From an uncultured Clostridia bacterium (GTDB lineage Bacteria > Bacillota > Clostridia > Oscillospirales > Ruminococcaceae), in contig CAMGJS010000016.1 of assembly GCA_946056455.1 (NCBI GenBank), forward strand, positions 1 to 12,048: DNA of 12,048 nt, read 5' to 3'. The notes under the pieces were generated by a model. The model saw only the letters and a list, made by a program, of their open reading frames with translations, ran no database searches and was not told where the DNA came from. The position numbers and the translations under genes are program-made. Shown piece after piece: positions 1 to 6,168 of this stretch. Within the stretch, counting starts at the first letter, position 1, and each line of letters starts with the position of its first letter.

Positions 1-184
1 TATTGTTTGTCAATGAGGCGACAATTCCGCCCACAAACCCCGAATAATAAACGGCAACAAATGTTCCTATCGTATCAAGCCATACGGGCAGACTTAAAGT
101 GTCTGCTATGTATCTTCCCAGAATATTGATTACTATTCCGATAGCTACCGCTAATATTTTTTTGTATGGTATTTTAGTCTTCAA
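1..184 (-). CDS. N-terminal fragment of a membrane protein with an ECF-transporter-S-like sensor region (3' end outside the window)
   Basis: Sixty-one codons are visible before the frame leaves the left edge. The start is a TTG at 184-182, because the frame has a TGA only three codons upstream and no ATG near. The purine-rich stretch before it (GAAG about 10 nt upstream) is a weak ribosome binding site. The peptide begins with a short Lys-rich segment, then a hydrophobic helix (residues about 10-22). The segment LGRYIADTLSLPVWLDTIGT (residues 22-41) follows, then a second hydrophobic stretch rich in Gly, Val and Tyr. From memory, this Gly-Arg...Leu-Pro-x-Trp-Leu-Asp-x-Ile-Gly-Thr pattern resembles the ECF-transporter-S-like N-terminus of some clostridial sensor proteins fused to kinase, phosphatase or GGDEF outputs. 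The output domain here is not visible. It starts 27 nt after the hybrid kinase stop at 212, so the two are probably one operon. A stand-alone transporter S component is the main alternative. Confidence 0.6.
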   Translation of the reverse strand, partial: MKTKIPYKKILAVAIGIVINILGRYIADTLSLPVWLDTIGTFVAVYYSGFVGGIVASLTNN

Positions 185-211
185 GTCTTTTCACTTCTTT
201 TCTCTTCTTGT

Positions 212-2470
212 TTACACCGTTTCGTTGAATATTTCGCATATTCTGTAAAAATCCCTAAAAAGCTGTTCCTGCAACTGTGGTATCTCATCGGCAGAACCTG
301 CTCTGCTTAGCTTTTCAAGCTCATATGCAAGGTCGCCCAACGCCTTTGCTCCTATGGTGTAGGCATTGTTCTTGAAGCCGTGAACACGCACGCAGTAATC
401 CTTTAAGTTGTTTTCGTTTAAATATCCCGAAAGCTCTTCGTCTATTTCGATGTTGACAAAATCGGTGAAGATTTCAAGATAAAAATCCTCGTCACCGCAA
501 CAGGAACCAAGCCCCTTGTCAAAATCTATTTCAGGCAATTTTTCACGAAGAATCGTCATAGCATCTTCTTCCTCGTCAGGCGTTTCAATAGCGGTTTCTT
601 CTGTTTCAACCGCTCTTATCAGATTGTCTGAAAGATATTTTTTCACCATTTTATCAAGATTTTTGGGGACAATGGGCTTTGAAAGAAAATCGTCAAAGCC
701 TTCGCTTATGTACATTTCTCTGTTGCCCTCTATGGCGTTTGCTGTGAGCATTATGACGGGAACGCCCTTGCAAAGACCGTCCCTTTTGATAACCTTCAGC
801 GTTTCAACACCGTCGATGTCGGGCATCATATGGTCAAGGAAGATAATATCGAAGCCGTTTTCTTTTCTGAGCGTTTCGATACATTCTCTTCCTCCTCCTG
901 CCGTTACAATATTTATCTTTGTATCTTTAAGAAGCGCCTTGAATACTTTAAGGTTCATCTCGGAGTCGTCAACCGCAAGAATTTTAGCGTCGGGAGCGGT
1001 ATAGTCCGCGCGGTATACCTTTTCGCCCGATGTTCTGAAATTCTTGTTGCGGAAATCTCCTGCGGGTTTTCTGTTTATGATTTTCTGAACTATATCAAAA
1101 GAAAACTCACTGCCCTTTTCATATTCGCTGGATATTTTGAGCTCGCTGTCCATAAGAGCAAGAAGCCTCTGGACAATGCTCATTCCAAGACCTGTTCCTT
1201 CAACATTCCTGTTACGCTCCGAGTCTACTCTGCGGAACTCCTCCTGCATTGCGACAATATCCTCCGCCCTGATACCTATGCCCGTATCGGAAACGGAAAA
1301 ATGAAGAAGTGCGTTTTCGCCCTCTGTCTTGCAGGATATTTTAAGTGTTACGCTTCCCTTTTCGGTGTACTTTACAGCGTTTGTGAGAAGATTTATGAGA
1401 ATCTGCTTTATACGCTTGTCATCGCCGTATAATCCCGACGGCATATCTTTGTCAATGTCAAAAATAAGGTCAAGACCTTTTTCCTTTGCTTTAAGGTTTA
1501 TCATATTGTAAAGGTCGTTTATTGCACTGCCCACTTCGTACTCTACGGGTTCAAGCTCCATCATTCCCGCTTCAAGCTTTGACGAGTCGAGAATATCGTT
1601 TATTATCCCCAGAAGCAGTACGGACGAGTCCTTGACATCTGCGGCATAATCCTTTACATTCTTTTCTCCGCTTTCACGAAGTATCATCTCGTTCATACCC
1701 ATAATGGCGTTGATGGGCGTTCTTATCTCGTGGGACATTCTTGCAAGGAACTGCGATTTTGCGCGGTTTGCGCTTTCAGCCTCGTTCTTTGCCTTTTCAA
1801 GCTCTTCCGTAAGCCTTGCCTTTTCAAGACTTCCGTTGACGATTTTGAAAATGCTGTTGCAAACAGACATAAACGCTATGTAAATAATACATCTGGGAAG
1901 AACGAAATAAAGGAACAAGGTGAGCGCGGGGTTTTCGTTAACCGTTGTGAGCGTGAACTGTCCGTCCACAACATAATTATCAATGCTTCCCGTTGTAAGA
2001 AGCGTCATATTAGCGTCGCAAAGACCGTAGTAATATCCGCCGTAAACAATTATCACCGTACTGACGACAGAGAGAACATAAACAACGGTCATTACTCTTT
2101 TTGACGAATAAATCGTTGCATAAAGAAACGGCAGAATAGGCAGAAGAACCGTGTGATAGGTCGCCGTAGCTCCCGCTATGGTCGACAGAAAAATTGTGCC
2201 CAGAAGAATAAAATATTTAAGCTTGGGGTTTGACAACGAAACAAATTTTGTCGCGATAAAAAGCGCCGCAAAGACTATTACCGACGGAATATATCCCGTT
2301 ATCATAATTCTTTTATCAACAATAAACACACCAAGCAGATTGAGTACAATGCAAATTGTATAAACAACCATTGTTACGCCGTAACAATGCATTACATAGC
2401 GGTTTGCCATCTGCTCTTTATCGCTCATATAAATGGCTATTGCGTCGCCTTTTCTGTCATATTTTTCCAT
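212..2470 (-). CDS. Membrane hybrid histidine kinase: 6 TM - HisKA - HATPase_c - REC - HPt
   Basis: A 752-residue multi-step phosphorelay kinase. Six hydrophobic segments (about residues 31-51, 55-77, 86-105, 107-121, 127-149, 182-203) form the membrane sensor, with no recognisable ligand domain. A coiled coil (about 214-237) leads to the H-box MSHEIRTP with phospho-acceptor His247. The ATPase follows: N-box around Asn360/Asn364, DTGIGI (395-400) and GTGLGM (425-430). The receiver (about 496-612) has acidic Asp501/Asp502, phospho-acceptor Asp546, Thr576 and Lys598. The C-terminal HPt domain (about 640-750) has His697 in VHGFKNNAYTIGA. All residues needed for a His-Asp-His relay are present. 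The final response regulator is not in the window. The ATG start at 2470 is supported by GGGGAGGG at 2483-2490, 12 nt upstream. An internal Met15 has no such site. A consensus promoter precedes it, and the membrane-protein gene at 1-184 follows after 27 nt. Confidence 0.93.
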   Translation of the reverse strand: MEKYDRKGDAIAIYMSDKEQMANRYVMHCYGVTMVVYTICIVLNLLGVFIVDKRIMITGYIPSVIVFAALFIATKFVSLSNPKLKYFILLGTIFLSTIAGATATYHTVLLPILPFLYATIYSSKRVMTVVYVLSVVSTVIIVYGGYYYGLCDANMTLLTTGSIDNYVVDGQFTLTTVNENPALTLFLYFVLPRCIIYIAFMSVCNSIFKIVNGSLEKARLTEELEKAKNEAESANRAKSQFLARMSHEIRTPINAIMGMNEMILRESGEKNVKDYAADVKDSSVLLLGIINDILDSSKLEAGMMELEPVEYEVGSAINDLYNMINLKAKEKGLDLIFDIDKDMPSGLYGDDKRIKQILINLLTNAVKYTEKGSVTLKISCKTEGENALLHFSVSDTGIGIRAEDIVAMQEEFRRVDSERNRNVEGTGLGMSIVQRLLALMDSELKISSEYEKGSEFSFDIVQKIINRKPAGDFRNKNFRTSGEKVYRADYTAPDAKILAVDDSEMNLKVFKALLKDTKINIVTAGGGRECIETLRKENGFDIIFLDHMMPDIDGVETLKVIKRDGLCKGVPVIMLTANAIEGNREMYISEGFDDFLSKPIVPKNLDKMVKKYLSDNLIRAVETEETAIETPDEEEDAMTILREKLPEIDFDKGLGSCCGDEDFYLEIFTDFVNIEIDEELSGYLNENNLKDYCVRVHGFKNNAYTIGAKALGDLAYELEKLSRAGSADEIPQLQEQLFRDFYRICEIFNETV

Positions 2471-2511
2471 AATAACAATTTACCCTCCCCATTTTAAACA
2501 TATACTCTATA

Positions 2512-2540
2512 ATTATACATTTTTTGCTGTTATTTGTCAA
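2512..2540 (-). promoter_or_regulatory. Consensus SigA promoter of the hybrid kinase gene
   Basis: On the minus strand the -35 box is TTGACA (2540-2535) and the -10 box is TATAAT (2517-2512), separated by exactly 17 bp. Both hexamers match the vegetative sigma consensus at 6/6. Transcription should begin near 2505, giving a leader of about 35 nt before the ATG at 2470. No operator-like inverted repeat is obvious around it. Confidence 0.85.
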
Positions 2541-2568
2541 TATTTGCACTTAATTATGTGCGTATTTT

Positions 2569-2606
2569 AAAAAAATTCCCCTCACTTAAAATGTGAGGGG
2601 ATTTTT
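2569..2606 (-). terminator. Intrinsic terminator after the FecR surface-protein gene
   Basis: An 8-bp perfect stem, CCCCTCAC (2578-2585) with GTGAGGGG (2593-2600), encloses a 7-nt loop. Read on the minus strand it is followed by AA and a run of seven T (2575-2569), and it starts 13 nt after the TAA at 2614. On the plus strand five T follow (2602-2606), but no plus-strand gene ends here. It insulates the surface-protein gene from the kinase promoter just downstream. Confidence 0.92.
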
Positions 2607-2613
2607 GATTAAG

Positions 2614-5082
2614 TTATCCTGCCGTTACTTCTACATCTACAGTAATGTTGACTTGTTGTGTATTTCCGATAATATTTGTGAGTACCGTTCCGACAGTTGC
2701 ATCAGAAGAAACTGTTTCTCCGTTTACTTTGTATGATGTTACAGTACCAGTTCCGATATTAACATTATCATTGAACAGATCTCCGATAGTTTCATAATAC
2801 TCGGCACCATATACTGGTACTGAGTCGCTTGTACTACTACCATTACCATATCCGAGGTCGATCGTCAAGTTGAATGTGACATTATAAGTCAAAGCTTCCT
2901 GCTTGACGGTGAGCATTTCACTTATTGAAAATACAGTATCCTCATCTACAGCGGTGTAACTGCTGTTTACCCATCCTATTGCTTCACAAAAATCGTCTGC
3001 GTCAGGGGTAGGAAATGTCAATCCGTTTTGGTCAAAGGAAGTGTTTTCGGGAATTGTGTAACTCGTTGTTGTTCCGTTTGCAAAGTTAAATGTTATTTTG
3101 ACCATATAGCATAAATTAAGCGTACCATATGAACTATACGGATAGTCTGAAGGTATAACCGTTGAAGCAGTAAATGCCGTCTCTCCGCCGTCTGTGCTCC
3201 ATACTCCTATACATCCCGATTTTGCGGGAATATCGGGAACATCTAAACCAAAATCAGAAAGAGAATACCCCTTTGCACATGTTCTGGTATAACTATCACT
3301 ATCAGATAAGAATGTTATCGTGATTGTTTCTGCGCTTACTTCCTTGACTGTAACAGCTCCCGTCACTACAGTTGAGGCGGTTATCTCGGTATCATCTTCA
3401 AAAACCCAGCCTATTCTTGTATAGCCGCCCAGTTCCGGTCTAGGCCATTTGGAGTTGAGTATAGAGAGAAATTCCGTGTCTTTTTCTGCTGTAAAGCCTG
3501 ACACTCCTCCTCCTGTCAGGTTAACGGTGATATCATAAGCTTCAACAGCTGTATATGTAACGCTGTCACCGTAAAGTCTCTTGTCGTAAGTACCCACATA
3601 ACCTGCACTTTCATATACATCCGTATCATTCAGTCTCCACCTGTTGTTTCCCGTTGTGGGAGTGGGAAGAGTATATGTTCCTCTGTCCTCTATATTATTT
3701 ATTGTGTTTATTATGGTTCCGTCATTATTCTTTAATATCACCTGATATGTTTTAACCTCTGTAAATGTAACGCTGTCGCCGTAACTTGCGTTATAGGTAA
3801 ATATATATCCTGCGTCATAATACGAACCATCATATTTCCACCTGTTTCCCGTCGGAGGAGAGGGAAGAGTATATGTATCTCCGTCCTCCATATCTATTGT
3901 GTCTATTATGGTTCCACCACTATTCTTTAATATCAACTTATATGTTTCAACAGCGGGTTCCTCAGGTGTTGATGGAGTTGAAGGGGTTGAAGACTTTTTC
4001 GTTGTAGTTTCCGTCGTTTCCGAAGTTTCTTCTGTTGTGGTTTCTGTGGGGACAGTTGTTTCAACCGTTGTAACTGTTGTTTCTTCGGGAACGGTTGTTT
4101 CTTCGGTCGTTGTTTCTTCGGGGTATATAACCTCTGTGGGAACGGTAGTAACTTCAGTTTCAGCTGTCGGCTCTGTTACGGGGGCGGTGGTTGTTTCCGT
4201 CGTAGTTTCAGCCGTTGTTTCCTCGGGCTCTTCTTCTCCCCTTAGCTTTCTGATAACGGTATCGTTAAGAAGCATAAGGTTTTCATCGTTGGAGCGTATT
4301 GCATTGCCTCTCAGCGAATCGGGGATATTGTCATAATTGATATTGTGCAAGGGGCTTTCATCTTCCCCGACAGGAACAAGACTGCCGTCCTCGCCTTCTT
4401 TTACAAATGACGATGTTCCGTCCTCATCGGCAGGATTTCCGCTTGTTGCGTCAGGCTCTGTGAGGATAGTTACGCTCGTATCGGGGGTAACAAGTGCGGT
4501 GTTGCCCGTGGGGTTACCGTCCTTGTCAAGAAGTTCTACTTCAACCTTACCCTGCAAGGTGCTTTCTGTGGTAATAAACGAGCCGTCCGACTGTTCCTCA
4601 ACAGATACAATGAAGCTTGTTCCTCTTACCGCCATTGTGGACTTCGGCGTTGATACTTCGTATGATGAATTTGCCGAAAGCGGATTTGTAAGCTCGTTGA
4701 GAATTGTTCCTTGTTTGAGGTTTATCACCGTTCTGCTGTCCGATGAACTGCCCGTTGCGGTGAGCTCAAGAACAGTTCCGCCGTCAAGAAGAACATACTT
4801 GTCGCTGTCCATTGAAATTCGCAGAGTGCTGTCATCTCCGACAACAAGAGTATCTCCGCTTTCAAGGTTCATTCCCACATAAGCGTCAAGGTCGCCTGTA
4901 CCGGCTCTTGTAACAACGGCTTCACCCGTCATTTCAAAAACCTTGATTACTCTGTATGCTTCCTCTTTGGTGAGAGTGACGCCAAGTACCGCGCCTACTC
5001 CGCCCACTACCGCAACGGTAGCACAGATAATAATTATCTTTGTTTTTAGTGCCATAGCAGAAATTATTGATTTAATACCCAA
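2614..5082 (-). CDS. Membrane-anchored FecR-domain surface protein with Thr/Glu-rich stalk and C-terminal beta repeats
   Basis: An 822-residue predicted extracytoplasmic protein. Residues 1-14 are short and basic. Residues 15-36 form one hydrophobic helix, likely an uncleaved N-terminal anchor. Residues about 45-205 form a FecR-type domain: GDTLVVGDDSTLRI (76-89) and the signature STPKSTMAVRGTSFIV (144-159). Residues about 283-378 are a low-complexity Thr/Glu/Pro/Ser stalk. From 381 on come about six beta-rich modules of 65-85 residues, most opening with a YxhxLxN or hxITFxF strand and somewhat like InlB/Listeria-Bacteroides-type repeats; the first two (381-444 and 446-514) are close copies. 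There is no LPxTG, choline-binding or S-layer motif. The start is TTG at 5082, fixed by GGAGG 8 nt upstream; the internal ATG at codon 10 lacks a site. The role is likely adhesion or envelope sensing (inference). No sigma/anti-sigma or TonB partner is present, so a classical FecR iron role is unlikely. Its leader carries a c-di-GMP riboswitch. Confidence 0.85.
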   Translation of the reverse strand: MGIKSIISAMALKTKIIIICATVAVVGGVGAVLGVTLTKEEAYRVIKVFEMTGEAVVTRAGTGDLDAYVGMNLESGDTLVVGDDSTLRISMDSDKYVLLDGGTVLELTATGSSSDSRTVINLKQGTILNELTNPLSANSSYEVSTPKSTMAVRGTSFIVSVEEQSDGSFITTESTLQGKVEVELLDKDGNPTGNTALVTPDTSVTILTEPDATSGNPADEDGTSSFVKEGEDGSLVPVGEDESPLHNINYDNIPDSLRGNAIRSNDENLMLLNDTVIRKLRGEEEPEETTAETTTETTTAPVTEPTAETEVTTVPTEVIYPEETTTEETTVPEETTVTTVETTVPTETTTEETSETTETTTKKSSTPSTPSTPEEPAVETYKLILKNSGGTIIDTIDMEDGDTYTLPSPPTGNRWKYDGSYYDAGYIFTYNASYGDSVTFTEVKTYQVILKNNDGTIINTINNIEDRGTYTLPTPTTGNNRWRLNDTDVYESAGYVGTYDKRLYGDSVTYTAVEAYDITVNLTGGGVSGFTAEKDTEFLSILNSKWPRPELGGYTRIGWVFEDDTEITASTVVTGAVTVKEVSAETITITFLSDSDSYTRTCAKGYSLSDFGLDVPDIPAKSGCIGVWSTDGGETAFTASTVIPSDYPYSSYGTLNLCYMVKITFNFANGTTTSYTIPENTSFDQNGLTFPTPDADDFCEAIGWVNSSYTAVDEDTVFSISEMLTVKQEALTYNVTFNLTIDLGYGNGSSTSDSVPVYGAEYYETIGDLFNDNVNIGTGTVTSYKVNGETVSSDATVGTVLTNIIGNTQQVNITVDVEVTAG
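3541..3942 (-). repeat. Tandem duplication of a ~65-residue module in the surface protein
   Basis: Unit 1 is 3942-3751 (residues 381-444) and unit 2 is 3747-3541 (residues 446-514). The shared protein pattern is YxxILKNxxGTIIxTI, then TYTLPxPxTGNxRW, then YGDSVTxTxV. The DNA is also close: GTAACGCTGTC and GGGAAGAGTATATGT occur in both units, as does TATTCTTTAATATCA. This implies fairly recent duplication rather than only fold similarity. The units differ by small in-frame insertions, mainly in the middle. The later modules (residue 516 on) have diverged much further. Confidence 0.8.
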
Positions 5083-5095
5083 TCAAACCGCCTCC
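5080..5095 (-). promoter_or_regulatory. Ribosome binding site and UUG start of the surface-protein gene
   Basis: On the minus strand GGAGG (5095-5091) lies 8 nt before TTG (5082-5080). This is ideal spacing, whereas the first in-frame ATG (codon 10) has no purine-rich site. The site lies just downstream of the riboswitch terminator hairpin, so translation depends on read-through of that hairpin. Confidence 0.8.
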
Positions 5096-5107
5096 GTTTA
5101 TCATAAT

Positions 5108-5141
5108 AAAAAAAGGAGCTGACGACCGAAGCCGCACACTC
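5108..5141 (-). terminator. Terminator hairpin of the riboswitch expression platform
   Basis: Minus-strand arms GAGTGTGCGGC (5141-5131) and GTCGTCAGCTC (5126-5116) flank a TTCG tetraloop. Nine of eleven positions pair, including three G-T wobbles, with a 2-nt internal mismatch. A run of seven T (5114-5108) follows. It lies directly after the aptamer and before the start codon, as expected for transcriptional attenuation. The 3' arm contains CAGCTC (5121-5116), which can instead pair with GGGCTG (5167-5162) inside the conserved 3' part of the aptamer (five Watson-Crick pairs plus one G-U). Ligand-bound aptamer would then free the terminator arm to form the hairpin, so an OFF switch is predicted (inference). 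Confidence 0.72.
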
Positions 5142-5147
5142 GGGACA

Positions 5148-5257
5148 ACGCCCTACAAATGCAGCCCGACCGCCATACTCCCGAAAAGTTCAGAAAGTTT
5201 AGGCTCACGCTTTGCGCCACCGATTTTCATCGGCTTTGCCTTTTATTTGTTAGGCGT
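5148..5257 (-). promoter_or_regulatory. Cyclic di-GMP-I (GEMM-I) riboswitch aptamer
   Basis: Read on the minus strand, the leader has the GEMM-I elements in order. GGCAAAGCC (5240-5232) runs into hairpin CCGAT-GAAA-ATCGG (5233-5220) with its GAAA tetraloop. Next come GCGCAAAGC (5217-5209), matching the invariant ACGCAAAGC, and GCCTAAA (5204-5198). A variable stem follows, then TATGGCGGTCGGGCTGC (5177-5161), corresponding to the family's tetraloop-receptor segment. The ends pair: ACGCCTAACAAAT (5257-5245) with ATTTGTAGGGCGT (5160-5148), 13 positions with one mismatch and one wobble. Departures from consensus as I remember it are GCC at the end of GGCAAAGCC where ACC is usual, and GC-A at the 3' end where GCC is usual. 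The family binds c-di-GMP. The related GEMM-Ib variant, specific for cGAMP, differs at about one ligand-contact base and cannot be excluded by eye. Confidence 0.86.
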
Positions 5258-5286
5258 ATTATAACATATATAAAATATATTTGCAA
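5258..5286 (-). promoter_or_regulatory. SigA promoter of the riboswitch / surface-protein transcript
   Basis: On the minus strand the -35 box is TTGCAA (5286-5281, 4/6) and the -10 box is TATAAT (5263-5258, 6/6), with a 17-bp spacer. The predicted start near 5251 lies immediately at the aptamer. The transcript would therefore include the ACAAAT/ATTTGT part of the closing stem but probably not all of the outer GC-rich part. The surface-protein gene thus has its own transcription unit, separate from the upstream operon. Confidence 0.72.
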
Positions 5287-5349
5287 TACTAAATTAACAA
5301 TTTTGTCACATTTACGAAAATATCAGCCAAATATAGCCATTTTAAAGGC

Positions 5350-5390
5350 AAAAAGAACAATGCTAAACTAATATATTATCATAGTAAAGC
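5350..5390 (-). terminator. Weak candidate terminator after the TIM-barrel gene
   Basis: GCTTTACTA (5390-5382) and TAGTTTAGC (5370-5362) pair at seven of nine positions around an 11-nt A/T loop. Five T (5354-5350) follow on the minus strand after a 7-nt gap. It overlaps the last codons of the gene ending at 5392. The stem is AT-rich and interrupted, so termination here is doubtful and read-through into the riboswitch leader is possible. The rest of the stretch up to the promoter at 5286 shows nothing else recognisable. Confidence 0.25.
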
Positions 5391-5391
5391 A

Positions 5392-6168
5392 CTATATCAG
5401 CCCTAAGTTTGCAAGAAATTCAGCCGAACGCTTCTGATTTTCTATGGACGAGGTTTCTATAAGCACCGATTCTGCCTCCGACAATTCGTTTTCAAAATGT
5501 GATTTGAACTTGTTCCAGTCAATTTTTCCGTCGCCGACAGCGAGGTGAAGGTCGTTTACAAGGTCGTTGTCGTTTATGTGCATATGCTTGACAAAGGGCG
5601 CAACGCTCTTTACCCAGCCGTCAATGTCCGAGCCGTATATCACCGCGTGGGCGTAATCAAAGCATATCCCGAAATTTTTCATATCCGAAAGCCTTTTTGC
5701 AAGTGTCGTGAGCATATCGGGCGAGGTATCAAACATATTCTCCATATAAATATTAAGTTCGGGATATTCTGAAAGCGCTTTTCTGAAAAATTCTTCGTTG
5801 CAGTCAAGCCAGTTTTCAACATAAGACTTCGCCGTTAAGGACGGGTTGTGGTTTGTGTGGAACACAACTCCTTTTGCTCCGATTTTTCGGGCAATGTCAA
5901 GGCTTGTGCATACCCTTTCTTCCGAAACGGCACGGATTTTTTTGTCGCTGCTGAAAATGGTGACATCAAAGAACGCTCCGTGCATTGTGCAGTATTCGGG
6001 CAGTCTGTACGACTTATATCCGCCGATAATTTCTTCCGTCAGCTCGGGATTATCCATAACATCGGGGATAAAAAAGTCGTTGTACTCAAAGCCGAGGTCA
6101 TATTTTTTTGAAAGGGCAAGACTTTCCGTTATATTATCACGCGCGGGAATTATAAGAAACTTACTCAT
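5392..6168 (-). CDS. TIM-barrel sugar phosphate isomerase/epimerase-like protein (AP_endonuc_2 superfamily)
   Basis: A 258-residue soluble protein of the xylose isomerase-like TIM-barrel family. The expected metal-site residues are visible at strand ends: His63 in MHGAFFDVT, His104 in GVVFHTNHNP, Glu143 in IYMENMFD, Asp171 and His174 in FDYAHA, His197 and Asp200 in KHMHIND, His208 in DLHLAVGDGKIDW, and Glu238 in VLIETSS. The catalytic metal site therefore looks intact. Family members isomerise or epimerise sugars or inositols, or act on DNA abasic sites. The short length and the HLAVGDGKIDW signature favour sugar chemistry, but the substrate is unknown. The start is ATG at 6168, with GGAGG (6182-6178) 9 nt upstream. 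The frame could open 20 codons earlier, but those codons lie inside the cyclase gene and lack a site. It overlaps the cyclase stop by 8 nt (ATGAGTAA), so the two are translationally coupled. Confidence 0.88.
   Translation of the reverse strand: MSKFLIIPARDNITESLALSKKYDLGFEYNDFFIPDVMDNPELTEEIIGGYKSYRLPEYCTMHGAFFDVTIFSSDKKIRAVSEERVCTSLDIARKIGAKGVVFHTNHNPSLTAKSYVENWLDCNEEFFRKALSEYPELNIYMENMFDTSPDMLTTLAKRLSDMKNFGICFDYAHAVIYGSDIDGWVKSVAPFVKHMHINDNDLVNDLHLAVGDGKIDWNKFKSHFENELSEAESVLIETSSIENQKRSAEFLANLGLI

Noticed and set aside
3899..4336. Plus-strand 145-codon Val/Ser-rich open frame
   Set aside because: It is the antisense shadow of the Thr/Glu-rich stalk, whose repetitive codons keep the opposite strand open.
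2614..5082. Sortase anchoring or dockerin/cellulosome function of the surface protein
   Set aside because: The C-terminus ends in a beta module with no LPxTG, hydrophobic tail or basic end, and no calcium-binding dockerin repeats are present. Thr-rich linkers alone are not diagnostic.
5148..5257. GEMM-Ib (3',3'-cGAMP) riboswitch instead of c-di-GMP-I
   Set aside because: The two differ at about one ligand-contact base that I cannot place with certainty by eye. The neighbouring enzyme is a standard GGEEF diguanylate cyclase, so c-di-GMP is the simpler reading. Not strictly excluded.
5159..5371. Plus-strand 70-codon open frame across the surface-protein leader
   Set aside because: It is antisense to the aptamer and promoter, has no ribosome binding site and a non-protein-like composition.
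5392..6168. DNA repair endonuclease IV
   Set aside because: The fold and metal residues are shared, but at 258 residues with a HLAVGDGKIDW signature and no DNA-binding loops that I recognise, it fits the sugar isomerase/epimerase branch better.
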